This document shows positions 7,692 through 16,743 of a stretch of DNA of 30,444 nt, in pieces. Below the pieces are notes generated by a model, which saw only the letters and a program-made list of their open reading frames with translations, had not been told where the DNA came from and did no database searches. Numbering within the stretch: position 1 is the stretch's first letter; each line of letters opens with the position of its first letter. A program made the translations under genes and the position numbers. The DNA is from DAOTTW01 sp034437615 (lineage in GTDB: Bacteria > Chloroflexota > Anaerolineae > Aggregatilineales > Phototrophicaceae): NCBI GenBank assembly GCA_034437615.1, contig DAOTTW010000022.1, forward strand, positions 1 to 30,444, read 5' to 3'.

Positions 7692-9140
7692 TTAACCGAT
7701 GGAGCCTTCAAGCTGGATTTGGATCAGGCGGTTCAGTTCTAGCGCATATTCCATCGGCAGTTCTTTCACCAGCGGCTCCAGGAAGCCGTTGACGATCATG
7801 GCGTTGGCTTCGGCTTCGCTAAGGCCGCGACTCATCAGGTAAAAGAGCTGGTCCTCACCGACTTTGCTGACCGATGCCTCGTGGCCCATCGTCACGTTGC
7901 GGGCGTCAATCTCAATCGTCGGGTAGGTATCCGAGCGGCTGGTGTCGTCCAGTAACAGCGCGTCACAAACGACGTTGCTCTTGCTGTTTGTGGCTTGTTC
8001 GTCGATCTTCAGTAGGCCGCGATAGCTGGCACGCCCGCTATCCTTGCTGATGGACTTGCTGATGATCTGGCTGGTGGTGTTTGGGGCCAGATGCGTGATC
8101 TTCGCGCCTGCGTCCTGATGCTGGCCTTCGCCTGCAAACGCGATGGAGAGCACCTCGCCGTGTGCGCCTTCTCCCACCAGGATGACCGCCGGATACTTCA
8201 TCGTCAGGCGGCTACCCAGGTTGCCATCGACCCATTCCATTGTGGCGTTCTTGTGTGCAACGGCACGCTTGGTTACCAGATTGTAGACGTTGTTCGACCA
8301 GTTCTGGATGGTCGTATAGCGGCAGCGTCCGCCTTCCTTCACTATAATTTCCACAACGGCGCTGTGCAGGCTGTCCGTTGAGTAAATCGGGGCAGTGCAG
8401 CCTTCGACGTAGTGCACATAAGCGCCTTCGTCAACGATAATCAGCGTGCGCTCGAATTGGCCCATGTTCTGTGTGTTGATGCGGAAGTACGCCTGTAGCG
8501 GCATTTCGACCTCAACACCTGGCGGCACGTAGATGAACGATCCACCAGACCAAACGGCTGTATTCAGCGCGGCGAACTTGTTATCGTGCGATGGGATGAT
8601 CTTGCCGAAGTATTCTCTGACGAGTTCGGGGTATTCGCGCAGGGCGCTATCCATATCCAGGAAGATCACACCTTTAGCTTGCAGGTCTTCGCGGATTTTG
8701 TGATAGACGGATTCGCTGTCATACTGTGCCGAAACGCCTTGCAGGAATTTCTGCTCCGCTTCCGGGATGCCGAGCTTGTCGAACGTGTCCTTGATCTCCG
8801 GCGGCACGTCGTCCCAATCCCGCTCGGACCTATCGGACGCTTTCATGTAGTAATAGATGTCGTCGTAGTCGATCTGGCCCAGGTTGCCGCCCCAATTGGG
8901 TGTCGGCTTGCTCAGGAAGATTTCGTAGGCTTCGAGACGCACCTGTGTCATCCATTCCGGCTCGCCCTTCATCTCGCTGATTTGGCGCACGATGTCGGCG
9001 TTCAGCCCCTTCTGGCTTTTGTAGGTGTAGCTCACGTCGTCGTCATGGAAGCCGTAGGAATCCGCATACGATCCACGCACTTCCTTGAGTGACTGCTCTT
9101 GTTCGGTGAGTTGCTTCTGGCTCTGAACCATATCTACCAT
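7692..9140 (-). CDS. sufB: SufB, Fe-S cluster assembly scaffold subunit
   Basis: The product is 482 residues, full length for SufB. It is the core of the SufBC2D complex on which clusters are built. Characteristic segments include EPEWMTQVRLEAYEIFLSKP, FIYVPPGVEVEMPLQAYFRI, GAYVHYVEGCTAPIYSTDSLH and NWSNNVYNLVTKRA. The C-terminal part holds the cysteine of SKSNVVCDALLLD and the glutamate of MGHEASVSK, which correspond to the two residues shown to be needed for cluster formation in E. coli SufB. AGAGGT stands 6 bases before the ATG at 9140, which supports that start over the second ATG three codons later. It follows sufC by 45 bases. Confidence 0.97.
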   Translation of the reverse strand: MVDMVQSQKQLTEQEQSLKEVRGSYADSYGFHDDDVSYTYKSQKGLNADIVRQISEMKGEPEWMTQVRLEAYEIFLSKPTPNWGGNLGQIDYDDIYYYMKASDRSERDWDDVPPEIKDTFDKLGIPEAEQKFLQGVSAQYDSESVYHKIREDLQAKGVIFLDMDSALREYPELVREYFGKIIPSHDNKFAALNTAVWSGGSFIYVPPGVEVEMPLQAYFRINTQNMGQFERTLIIVDEGAYVHYVEGCTAPIYSTDSLHSAVVEIIVKEGGRCRYTTIQNWSNNVYNLVTKRAVAHKNATMEWVDGNLGSRLTMKYPAVILVGEGAHGEVLSIAFAGEGQHQDAGAKITHLAPNTTSQIISKSISKDSGRASYRGLLKIDEQATNSKSNVVCDALLLDDTSRSDTYPTIEIDARNVTMGHEASVSKVGEDQLFYLMSRGLSEAEANAMIVNGFLEPLVKELPMEYALELNRLIQIQLEGSIG

Positions 9141-9185
9141 GTTATTACCTCTATATATGCTTGTGTATATGCTTGCTTACGGGTT

Positions 9186-9983
9186 TTAGTTTTCCTGGGC
9201 TGTTACTGTGGGGATGCCGTGCTTCTCACGTACCCAATCGTAGCCGTTTTCTTCTAATTGGAGCGCCAGTTCAGGGCCGCCACTCTCGACGAGTCTGCCG
9301 TTGAACATGACGTGAACGTATTCCGGCTTGATGTAATTCAGGATGCGCTGATAGTGGGTGATGACCAGGGCACCCAGTCCAGGGCCAGTTAGCTTGTTCA
9401 CGCCTTCGGCAACGATGCGCAGCGCGTCAATATCCAGGCCGGAGTCGGTTTCATCGAGGACGGCGATTTTCGGTTCCAGCACAGCCATTTGCAGCACTTC
9501 GGCACGCTTCTTCTCGCCACCGCTGAAGCCTTCGTTCAGGTAACGGCCAGCAAAGCTATGGTCGATGCCGAGTTCATCCATTTTACCGCGCATCAGGCGC
9601 ATGAATTGCGGAATCGGGATGCCTTTGTCTTCCGGGTCATCTTGCTTGCGGCGGGAGTTAATAGCATGGCGCAGGAAATTGGCCAGCGTGACGCCAGGGA
9701 TCGCTACTGGATACTGAAAAGCCAGGAATAAACCCGTGCGGCTGCGCTCGTCCGGGTCCATGTCGAGCACGTTTTCGCCTTCCAGCAGGATTTCGCCCTC
9801 GGTGACCTCATAGGTCGGGTTACCAAGTAACACGTTGGCCAATGTGCTCTTGCCAGAGCCATTCGGCCCCATCAAAGCGTGGATTTCGCCCTGGTGGATG
9901 GTTAAATCCACGCCACGAAGGATTTCGCTTTCTTCGCCTTCGACGCGGGCGTGTAAGTTACGGATTTCAAGTGAGACACTCAT
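9186..9983 (-). CDS. sufC: SufC, ABC-type ATPase of the SUF complex
   Basis: The product is 265 residues, a cytosolic ABC ATPase whose hydrolysis drives SufBCD rearrangement. Walker A is GPNGSGKST (residues 39-47), the signature is SGGEKKR (near 154) and Walker B is IAVLDETDSGLD, followed by the His switch in VITHYQR. The FLAFQYPVAIPGV stretch is typical of SufC rather than of transporter ATPases. It is the first gene of the operon, about 90 bases after the predicted transcription start. The leader contains the direct repeat AGAAACAG (twice) and no obvious SufR or IscR box that I can name. Confidence 0.97.
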   Translation of the reverse strand: MSVSLEIRNLHARVEGEESEILRGVDLTIHQGEIHALMGPNGSGKSTLANVLLGNPTYEVTEGEILLEGENVLDMDPDERSRTGLFLAFQYPVAIPGVTLANFLRHAINSRRKQDDPEDKGIPIPQFMRLMRGKMDELGIDHSFAGRYLNEGFSGGEKKRAEVLQMAVLEPKIAVLDETDSGLDIDALRIVAEGVNKLTGPGLGALVITHYQRILNYIKPEYVHVMFNGRLVESGGPELALQLEENGYDWVREKHGIPTVTAQEN

Positions 9984-10079
9984 TAACCGCCTAGTCCTTT
10001 TCTGTTTCTGCCTGTCTGTTTCTTATGCATTTTTCATGTATGTTAAAATTAAAGTGTACCCTGCGCTAGAACTGACAAT

Positions 10080-10109
10080 AGTATAGCAAGCATGGTGGGG
10101 GCTTGTCAA
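10080..10109 (-). promoter_or_regulatory. Promoter of the SUF operon
   Basis: On the minus strand, TTGACA (10104-10109) and TATACT (10080-10085) are separated by 18 bases, close to a housekeeping sigma-70 consensus. Transcription would start near 10073, leaving a leader of about 90 bases before sufC. Confidence 0.75.
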
Positions 10110-10250
10110 TATTTATGATGATTGTCTTTTAAATTCATCCAGCCCGTCCGTCTGCGCTTTGTCTGGTGTTTTGGTTATTTGTAGATCGTCGTCACATCAC
10201 AAGGGTGCACACCCTGAGCCATGATATTATGCTGATGCGCGTGATTAAAA

Positions 10251-10279
10251 TTGACGCTCTGACGGACGTGTGCTAATCT
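10251..10279 (+). promoter_or_regulatory. Promoter of the SufT/MIP18-like gene
   Basis: TTGACG (10251-10256), a 17-base spacer and TAATCT (10274-10279) form a good sigma-70-type promoter directed right. With the minus-strand promoter at 10080-10109 it makes a divergent control region of 382 bases (9984-10365) that holds no gene. A short GGGTG/CACCC palindrome lies upstream at 10203-10214. Confidence 0.65.
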
Positions 10280-10297
10280 CATCACTAGTTAAGTCGC

Positions 10298-10317
10298 CAT
10301 GCGAAACGAAACGCATG
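10298..10317 (+). promoter_or_regulatory. Inverted repeat in the leader of the SufT/MIP18-like gene
   Basis: CATGCG (10298-10303) and CGCATG (10312-10317) are separated by AAACGAAA, with TCG/CGA pairing further out past one mismatch. It lies just after the predicted transcription start and 48 bases before the ATG. It could be an operator or a leader hairpin. Confidence 0.4.
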
Positions 10318-10365
10318 ACGATCAAGCAGCGTACACAAAAACAAAGGCAGAGGTAGAACAACATT

Positions 10366-10671
10366 ATGAGCACCGTTGCGAGCAAAGAAGACGGTCTGCG
10401 CGAGGCTCTGCGTAGCGTCATTGATCCTGAAATCGGCATGAACATCATCGAGCTAGGGCTGATCCGTACGATTGATATTGCGGAAGATCGCGCCCACGTC
10501 GAGATGATTATGACAACGCCGTTTTGCCCATACGCGCCGCAATTGCTGGAGCAGACGCGCCGCACATCTCAGGATTACCTGGGCGTGCCGACGACGATTG
10601 AAATGGGTATGGAGATGTGGGACCCCTCCATGATGGAAGAGGGTGCTGCTGCTGATTGGGGCCTGTTCTAA
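10366..10671 (+). CDS. MIP18/DUF59 (SufT/PaaD-like) Fe-S assembly factor
   Basis: The product is 101 residues, a single MIP18-family domain. The family signature is visible as VIDPEIGMNIIELGLIRTID and the conserved cysteine in MTTPFCPYAPQL. Such proteins help mature Fe-S proteins. SUF operons often contain one (SufT), but here it is a single gene divergent from sufC. The acidic/Met-rich tail (MEMWDPSMMEEG) is short and specific to this protein. AGAGGT lies 11 bases before the ATG. It lacks the N-terminal extension of true SufT, so a plain MIP18 label is safer. Confidence 0.9.
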   Translation: MSTVASKEDGLREALRSVIDPEIGMNIIELGLIRTIDIAEDRAHVEMIMTTPFCPYAPQLLEQTRRTSQDYLGVPTTIEMGMEMWDPSMMEEGAAADWGLF

Positions 10672-10679
10672 CGAGTAAA

Positions 10680-10770
10680 TGAAAACGGATCCACATAACC
10701 TCGTACAGGGGTTTGGTGCGCTAAACCCAGGGCACGGTGCGCCGTGCCCCTAAGTCATACGGGTTCATTT
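10680..10770 (+). repeat. Stop-anchored intergenic repeat, full copy 1 (family A)
   Basis: It starts TGAAAACGGATCC, 8 bases after the stop at 10669-10671. Two hairpins follow: one built on GGGTTT ... AAACCC and one on GGGCACGG/CCGTGCCC with a 4-base loop. It ends GGGTTCATTT. The copy at 17682-17773 matches it at most positions and also sits between convergent genes, where the pair of hairpins could serve as a terminator. Nothing further is seen between it and 10834. Confidence 0.85.
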
Positions 10771-10833
10771 TCGCTCATCCATTAATGCCTTAAGGCACGC
10801 GGGTCCCGTATTACAACACGCCGCCTTGTCATC

Positions 10834-12981
10834 TCATGGGCGGTTATCGCGTGTGAAGCGCTTTGGGTCCACGTAATTGCGCAGCAGCCGACGCAGATCA
10901 CGCCCTGGCCAATCTCCTGGTTTTTGCTCCAAGACGGTTGTTTGACAGATGTCATAGTGCAGGTGTGCGATGAAGCGGCCATCTCCAGTGCCGATTTCAC
11001 CGATTTTTTCGCCCCGCCGCACGCGCTGCCCGAGGCGCACAAGCACGTTTTGCATATGGCCATAACGTGAATAGAAAATCGGACCTTGTGGCGCTAACAA
11101 CGGATCGTGCCGGATGATGGTCACGTTGCCCCAGGGTTGCAGGTCCGCCTGATAAATGACGATGCCGCTAGCAGGCGCATAGACCGCTTCGCCCAGGTCT
11201 TGATCGCCCCAGCCCAAGTTCAGATCAACCCCTGTATGGTAAGAGTTGAAGCGTGCCAGATAATCGGGGTGTGTAGCGGCACCGAAGCCCGTCGCATCGC
11301 CCCAGCGCCCCGGCCACGTTTTGCTGCTGCGGCGTTCTTCCAGCGTGCCGATTGGCGCATCAAAGCCATCTGCTAGCCAAACCGTCGGCGTGGGTGGCTC
11401 TGGTTGGGGTTCTGGTGCAGGCGTTGGGATGTCGATCACGGCATCATCTAGCGTGACAATGCGCCGGAAGCGCACGGCATCAAATGCAATTTGCTTGTCG
11501 TTTTCACCTGTCACATCGTTGAGGAACACTTTGCCAGCGTTCGGCGTGTCCTTGATGATGTCGAAGATGCCCAGCGTCACCCAGCGGTTGCGCTCACGTG
11601 ATTGATTCAGGTCGATGATGAGTTCGGTATTGGTGCCGCGCACGCCATGCACCTTATAGCGAGCGCGGGTTGTGGTGGCATGGCGTGCTGGGATGTACAC
11701 AGAGATTTCATAGCGGCCTGATGCGGGTAGGGCGGTTTTCCATTCGGCCCATACGTCGCTTTGCAGGGCGTTTGTGCCTGTATAGAGCGCCTGCCAACCC
11801 CGTGTACCTGTGAAAGCGATGAATTCTGCCTGGCCTGTGTACGTGCCACGCCGGAAGCCGTCGCCATCCGGCAATACAAGCACCTCATCCTCGAACACTG
11901 CACCATCATTGCTGTCCTCGTCGGCGTCTGGTGCTGTGTCGCTCAGTTCGATAGGCAGGTTGATGGCTGGCCATTGCGGGATGACACCGTAACGCCACCA
12001 ACTGACGGCACGCATCCCAAAACGCTGTGTGGCAAGCTGATGCGCGACACGCTGATCTTGCAGCGCAGCATCGCCCTGCAAAATGGGTATGATTGTGCGG
12101 CCATAGGTGCCCCAGGTATTGAGCATCTGCATTAGGGCTTCCTCTGGCGATGTACGAAAGGTCGCCCAGTAAACCTGTGGGTGGATGCTGTTGATGAATG
12201 GATACCATTCACGCGGATGAATGGCGTCATAATGCCAGGGGCGCGGGTCGACGCTCATGCCGACGTGAAATTTCATGCCGATAGTCTGCCGGATTTTCAA
12301 CATGTAGGGTCGTACACCTGCCGCACCGCCGCGCCAGTATTCTTGATATGGTTCGACATCCAGAATCATGGATTGCACACCAGGCACCTGACACACCGCG
12401 TTAATGATGGCGCTTTCGCTAGCTGGGTCTTTGCCTGTAGGCACACACCAGGCATGAAATTCCAGGTTATAGCGCTTGAGCGTATCCACCCAGCGCCGCA
12501 CATCATTCGCGCTGTTAATGGCCATTGGCCCACCGTCGAACTTGCCTTGCCAGTTGGGGCCGTCGCTGGTTTTGACGAACACCATGCGTACATTGGGCGT
12601 GTTACGGCGGATGTTGCTGGCCAATTCTTCGATGGTGGTTTCGGACACAGCGCTGCCTTTCCAATGCCAGAGGGCTGTTTTGCCATCATAGGGCGTGGGG
12701 GCTTGTTCTGGGCCGCTCACATCACCAACGACTGCTTCAAAGGCTACGACATCACCGAGTACCCAGCCTGTGCTGCCGCGTGCTTCCACCCAATACCAGT
12801 TATCGTTCGTGCGGGTGTTCGGGTAGTAGCGGACAAGGCTATTGCTGGTGATGTCGCCTACGTCCTGATAATTCAGGCCGGGGCCGCTACGGATGTTGAC
12901 GAAGGGACCGTTGACGGTGATGATGGCGTTTTGGCCAGCGCTGGCATCTGCTGGTTTTGGGACGCGGGTGGGGCTGGTCAT
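10834..12981 (-). CDS. Four-domain wall protein: SH3b, barrel, golvesin-like, M23 peptidase
   Basis: The product is 715 residues. Residues about 20-83 are a bacterial SH3 domain (VNGPFVNIRSGPGLNYQDVG, WVLGDVV). Residues about 100-345 look like a TIM barrel of glycosidase type (TALWHWKG, LEFHAWCVPTG, SMILDVEPYQEYW, INSIHPQVYWATF). Residues about 370-505 resemble a golvesin C-terminal beta-sandwich (GRYEISVYIPA ... ITFDAVRF-type ending AFDAVRFRRI). After a Pro-rich linker, residues about 560-710 are an M23/LytM endopeptidase with the zinc ligands His582, Asp586 (HTGVDL) and His675 (HLHYD). The substrate would be peptide cross-links of the wall. No signal peptide is visible at the start, which is odd for such an architecture. 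It is transcribed alone. Confidence 0.9.
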   Translation of the reverse strand: MTSPTRVPKPADASAGQNAIITVNGPFVNIRSGPGLNYQDVGDITSNSLVRYYPNTRTNDNWYWVEARGSTGWVLGDVVAFEAVVGDVSGPEQAPTPYDGKTALWHWKGSAVSETTIEELASNIRRNTPNVRMVFVKTSDGPNWQGKFDGGPMAINSANDVRRWVDTLKRYNLEFHAWCVPTGKDPASESAIINAVCQVPGVQSMILDVEPYQEYWRGGAAGVRPYMLKIRQTIGMKFHVGMSVDPRPWHYDAIHPREWYPFINSIHPQVYWATFRTSPEEALMQMLNTWGTYGRTIIPILQGDAALQDQRVAHQLATQRFGMRAVSWWRYGVIPQWPAINLPIELSDTAPDADEDSNDGAVFEDEVLVLPDGDGFRRGTYTGQAEFIAFTGTRGWQALYTGTNALQSDVWAEWKTALPASGRYEISVYIPARHATTTRARYKVHGVRGTNTELIIDLNQSRERNRWVTLGIFDIIKDTPNAGKVFLNDVTGENDKQIAFDAVRFRRIVTLDDAVIDIPTPAPEPQPEPPTPTVWLADGFDAPIGTLEERRSSKTWPGRWGDATGFGAATHPDYLARFNSYHTGVDLNLGWGDQDLGEAVYAPASGIVIYQADLQPWGNVTIIRHDPLLAPQGPIFYSRYGHMQNVLVRLGQRVRRGEKIGEIGTGDGRFIAHLHYDICQTTVLEQKPGDWPGRDLRRLLRNYVDPKRFTRDNRP

Positions 12982-13157
12982 TTGTTTGGCAACCTTTCAA
13001 CACAATCAGATCAAAGAGCAGGTTTGTAAGGTTTATTTTCAAGGATGGTAGCTAAGTTTGCAGTATGATACAAAAAATGCTGTGTAATCGTTTGTGTACG
13101 TCACCTTGCAGCGACTTGCCAGATAGATCGTACCCTTTTCATGCGTGCTTTTCATGC

Positions 13158-13163
13158 TATACT
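13158..13163 (+). promoter_or_regulatory. -10 box for the tRNA-Pro gene
   Basis: TATACT lies 24 bases before the tRNA 5' end, with T-rich sequence (TTTTCA) 16 bases further upstream as a weak -35. Nothing else in the 206-base gap after the M23 gene is clear. Confidence 0.5.
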
Positions 13164-13187
13164 GACTTTTGTCAATGATTGAAGCAT

Positions 13188-13665
<478 letters not shown>

Positions 13666-15546
13666 ATGAAGCGTTTGTCTTTGTATATTTTGACCATTGG
13701 CCTGCTTGGTCTGCTGGTCATCCCTGGCATTGCTCAGGACGAAACTGAATTTGAAGGTGAAGGTTTTGCCGAAGGTGGTGTCATCGTCGAGAGTAACATC
13801 GGTGATGACCCCAGCACGTTCATTCCCATCATTAGCTCCGACGCTACATCCAGCGATGTATGGGGTTTCTTCTACCCAGGCATCATTGCGGGTGATGACG
13901 AAACTTTCGTTGCTACACCGAACCAGCGCTATGCGATGGCCGCTGGCTGGGAATATGACGAAAGCGGCACTGTGCTGACGATCAGCTTGCGTGAAGACCT
14001 GTTCTGGTCGGATGGCACGCCCGTTACCGCAGACGACTACCTGTGGTCTTACAATGCGACCAAGAGTGGCCGTTCCGGTTCCGTTCGCACCAATGTGCTG
14101 TATCAGTTGGACGATGGCACCAAGACGGGTGGCGCGATCTTCGATGTGGTGAAGGTTGACGATTACACGTTGGAAGTGAGCGTCGGTACAGCCAGCGAAG
14201 ATGAAGACGGCAACCTCGTCGAAATCCTGCCGGACTGCATCGCCATCAACGAAATCAACGATATTACGCCGGTCCCGGCGCACGTATATGACCCGGTCTT
14301 CGGTGATAACTACGAAGAGCTGGCCAACGACCCCTACTTTATACCCGTGAACCAGGAAACAGGCGACCCGGTTGGCGTCGGCATGATGTACGACCCCTTC
14401 ATGGAGTTCGGCATCCAGGTGAGCTTGCTGGCCAACCCGGAAGACACGGACGCCCTGCTAGGCTATGTCAGCCCGCGTGAATGGCTGTTGCAGCAGGTCG
14501 AAAACCAGACGATTGAATACGAACGCTTCCTGGCGGGCGAATTCACCACCATCGGCGTAAGCGCCAACAACCAGAACGACATGCGTGCCCGCGCTGAAGC
14601 AGAGGGCTATCAGTTGATTGAATATCCGGCCAATGGCTACACCTACATGGCCATGAACGAAGCCGACCCCAGCAACCCGCAGAATGGCCGCGACGCCGAT
14701 GGTAACCTGATCGACCAGGGCCTACACCCCTTCTTCGGTGATCTGCGCGTCCGTGAAGCTGTTGGTATGGCCATCAATGTGCGCGAGATGATCGGTACAT
14801 TCGATGAAGAATCCGGTCAGGCAACGGGCATCCTCGAAGGTAACGGTTACGAAATTGCCACGCACGACCACCCCGGTTTGGGTACAGTGGACCATGGCAT
14901 CGAGCCGCAGGAATTCGACCCCGAAGCGGCGCTGGCGCTACTGAGCGAAGCGGGCTGGATTGACAACGACGGCGACGGCGTGCTGGAATGCAACGGCTGC
15001 CTGTATGCTACTGAAGTTGACCCCAGCTACGAAGGCACCCCGGCCAGCTTTGAACTGCTGACCAACTCCGGCAACGTCATCCGTGAAGGCACAGGCGAGA
15101 CGATTCAGGCGCAGCTTGCTGAAATTGGCGTGACCGTTGACTTCCAGGCCATCGAATTCGGTACGCTGGTGCAAGAACTGCTTGGCCAGACCTACGACGC
15201 TATCATCATCGGCTGGAGCCTCGGCCTGCCTTATGAACCGGGCAGCAGCATCCCGGCCATCTTCGGTATCGGTAACGACCGCGTTGGCGCTGGCTTCAAC
15301 ACCACCTCTATGCAGGACGCCGAAATGGAACGCCTGCTGGACGAAGCCAACACCCTCGAAGGCTGTGACCCCGAAGCACGCAACGAGCTGTATGCAGAAG
15401 CCATGCGTATGCTGACCGAGAACCGCCCGTATGTCTGGCTGTTCGCTGGTAACGCGATGGTGGCCACGCAGCCCGGCATCGAGAACTTCGACCCGCTTCC
15501 CTACAATACGCAGTGGAACATGGATACCTGGGTCATCCGCGAGTAG
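13666..15546 (+). CDS. Family 5 solute-binding protein of a peptide/nickel-type ABC transporter
   Basis: The product is 626 residues. A signal peptide (about 1-23, MKRLSLYILTIGLLGLLVIP) ends at GIAQDE. There is no lipobox cysteine, so the protein is not an obvious lipoprotein, unlike many Gram-positive relatives. The SBP_bac_5 pattern is clear: YAMAAGWEYDESGTVLTISL, then LREDLFWSDGTPVTADDYLW, then FFGDLRVREAVGMAINVREM. DNDGDGVLECNG near residue 430 is a calcium-loop-like insertion common in this family. The substrate is probably a peptide or another small polar compound; the sequence does not say which. AAGGAG precedes the ATG. Two permease genes follow on the same strand. Confidence 0.93.
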   Translation: MKRLSLYILTIGLLGLLVIPGIAQDETEFEGEGFAEGGVIVESNIGDDPSTFIPIISSDATSSDVWGFFYPGIIAGDDETFVATPNQRYAMAAGWEYDESGTVLTISLREDLFWSDGTPVTADDYLWSYNATKSGRSGSVRTNVLYQLDDGTKTGGAIFDVVKVDDYTLEVSVGTASEDEDGNLVEILPDCIAINEINDITPVPAHVYDPVFGDNYEELANDPYFIPVNQETGDPVGVGMMYDPFMEFGIQVSLLANPEDTDALLGYVSPREWLLQQVENQTIEYERFLAGEFTTIGVSANNQNDMRARAEAEGYQLIEYPANGYTYMAMNEADPSNPQNGRDADGNLIDQGLHPFFGDLRVREAVGMAINVREMIGTFDEESGQATGILEGNGYEIATHDHPGLGTVDHGIEPQEFDPEAALALLSEAGWIDNDGDGVLECNGCLYATEVDPSYEGTPASFELLTNSGNVIREGTGETIQAQLAEIGVTVDFQAIEFGTLVQELLGQTYDAIIIGWSLGLPYEPGSSIPAIFGIGNDRVGAGFNTTSMQDAEMERLLDEANTLEGCDPEARNELYAEAMRMLTENRPYVWLFAGNAMVATQPGIENFDPLPYNTQWNMDTWVIRE

Positions 15547-15547
15547 G

Positions 15548-15670
15548 ACACCTACGGTAAACCTGACAAACTGAACCAAAGACGCTAGATGGCTGGCCTG
15601 TATATCCGCACCCAGCCATCTACCTCATTTTCGACATCGACAACCGACACAATAAAGTTTCCGTAGGTGT
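15548..15670 (+). promoter_or_regulatory. Nested inverted repeats across the binding protein-permease gap
   Basis: An inner perfect 11-base stem, TAGATGGCTGG/CCAGCCATCTA (15586-15596 and 15612-15622), has a 15-base loop. An outer stem pairs ACACCTACGG (15548-15557) with CCGTAGGTGT (15661-15670), and AAAC with GTTT extends it past a one-base bulge. The right arm of the outer stem contains AGGTG, the ribosome-binding site of the permease ATG at 15678. If it forms, permease translation would be held down relative to the binding protein. Confidence 0.6.
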
Positions 15671-15677
15671 AAAGCAC

Positions 15678-16733
15678 ATGACCAGGCACATTATTCGTCG
15701 CCTAATCCAATCGATACCGACGCTTTTAGGTATCACACTTATTTCGTACATGATTATCACTGCGGCCCCTGGTGGCCCGGTGGCGCTGTTGACCTTTGGC
15801 GACCCGGAGCAGTCTGAAAACGTTGCAGCGCGTGACCGACTCACGCGGCAACTCGGGCTAGACGACCCCTGGCCCCTGCAATACCTCGCCTGGTTGACCG
15901 GCAATGACTGGATGTGGTGGAAGTGGACAGAGGAAGATTACAACGAAGAGGGCGAACTCGACCCGAACTTCGTGCGCTACGGCATCCTGCGTGGTGACTT
16001 CGGTGAGTCCTTCAAATATCGGCGCTCTGCGTTTGAGTTAATTATAGAGCGTATGCCCGCCACCATCGAGTTAAGCATTGCATCGCTACTTATTACGTTC
16101 TTGATCGGTGTGCCGTTGGGCTTGCTGGCGGCGGTGTGGCGTGGTGGTTTCTTCGACAATTTTACACGAGTAACTGCGGTGCTGGGGGTCGCCGTGCCGA
16201 ACTTCTGGCTTGGCCTGATCCTGATCTTGATATTTGCCATTCAACTAGATTTGCTGCCTGCGGGCAACCGCTGCGATCTGCGAATGTACAGCCGCACGGG
16301 TTGTCCGCCGATTTATATGCGGCTTGAGCACCTGATTTTACCCACCATCGTGATTGCTTATAGCGGTATGGCCAGCCTGTCGCGTTTTATGCGTACATCT
16401 ATGCTGGATACGATTAACAGCGATTATGTGCGTACAGCGCGTGCGAAGGGGCTGAATCAGCGTGTGGTTTGGTTCCGTCATGCAGCGCGTAACGCCCTGA
16501 TTCCGCTGGCGACGATCCTCGGCCCTGCGGCTGTGTCGATCTTCGGTGGGTCTATCGTGATCGAGCAGATTTTTACGTGGCCGGGTATCAGCTTGCTAGG
16601 TCTGGAAGCGCTGAGTGCCCGCGATTACCCGATTGTGATGGCCAACATTGTGATTGGCTCTTTGCTGACTGTTGGGGCTTACATCTTGTCCGATATTTTG
16701 TACGCGGTCTTTGATCCGCGCATCCGTTACTAG
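15678..16733 (+). CDS. DppB/OppB-type ABC transporter permease
   Basis: The product is 351 residues and has the six-helix DppB layout. Helix 1 is at about 9-31, followed by a long external segment (about 32-130) with RYGILRGDFGESFKYRR. The EAA loop that contacts the ATPase is YVRTARAKGLNQRVVWFRHAARNALIP. The family motif TRQLGLDDPWPLQYLAW is also present. The external segment carries an unusual Trp-rich acidic stretch (DWMWWKWTEEDYNEEGELD), longer than usual for this position. It follows the binding-protein gene by 131 bases that hold nested inverted repeats, and precedes dppC-type permease by 10 bases. Confidence 0.94.
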   Translation: MTRHIIRRLIQSIPTLLGITLISYMIITAAPGGPVALLTFGDPEQSENVAARDRLTRQLGLDDPWPLQYLAWLTGNDWMWWKWTEEDYNEEGELDPNFVRYGILRGDFGESFKYRRSAFELIIERMPATIELSIASLLITFLIGVPLGLLAAVWRGGFFDNFTRVTAVLGVAVPNFWLGLILILIFAIQLDLLPAGNRCDLRMYSRTGCPPIYMRLEHLILPTIVIAYSGMASLSRFMRTSMLDTINSDYVRTARAKGLNQRVVWFRHAARNALIPLATILGPAAVSIFGGSIVIEQIFTWPGISLLGLEALSARDYPIVMANIVIGSLLTVGAYILSDILYAVFDPRIRY

Positions 16734-16743
16734 GGAGCTGCAC

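Noticed and set aside
12181..13029. 282-codon plus-strand open frame
   Set aside because: It is antisense to the SH3b and barrel parts of the M23 protein, which have clear domain matches.
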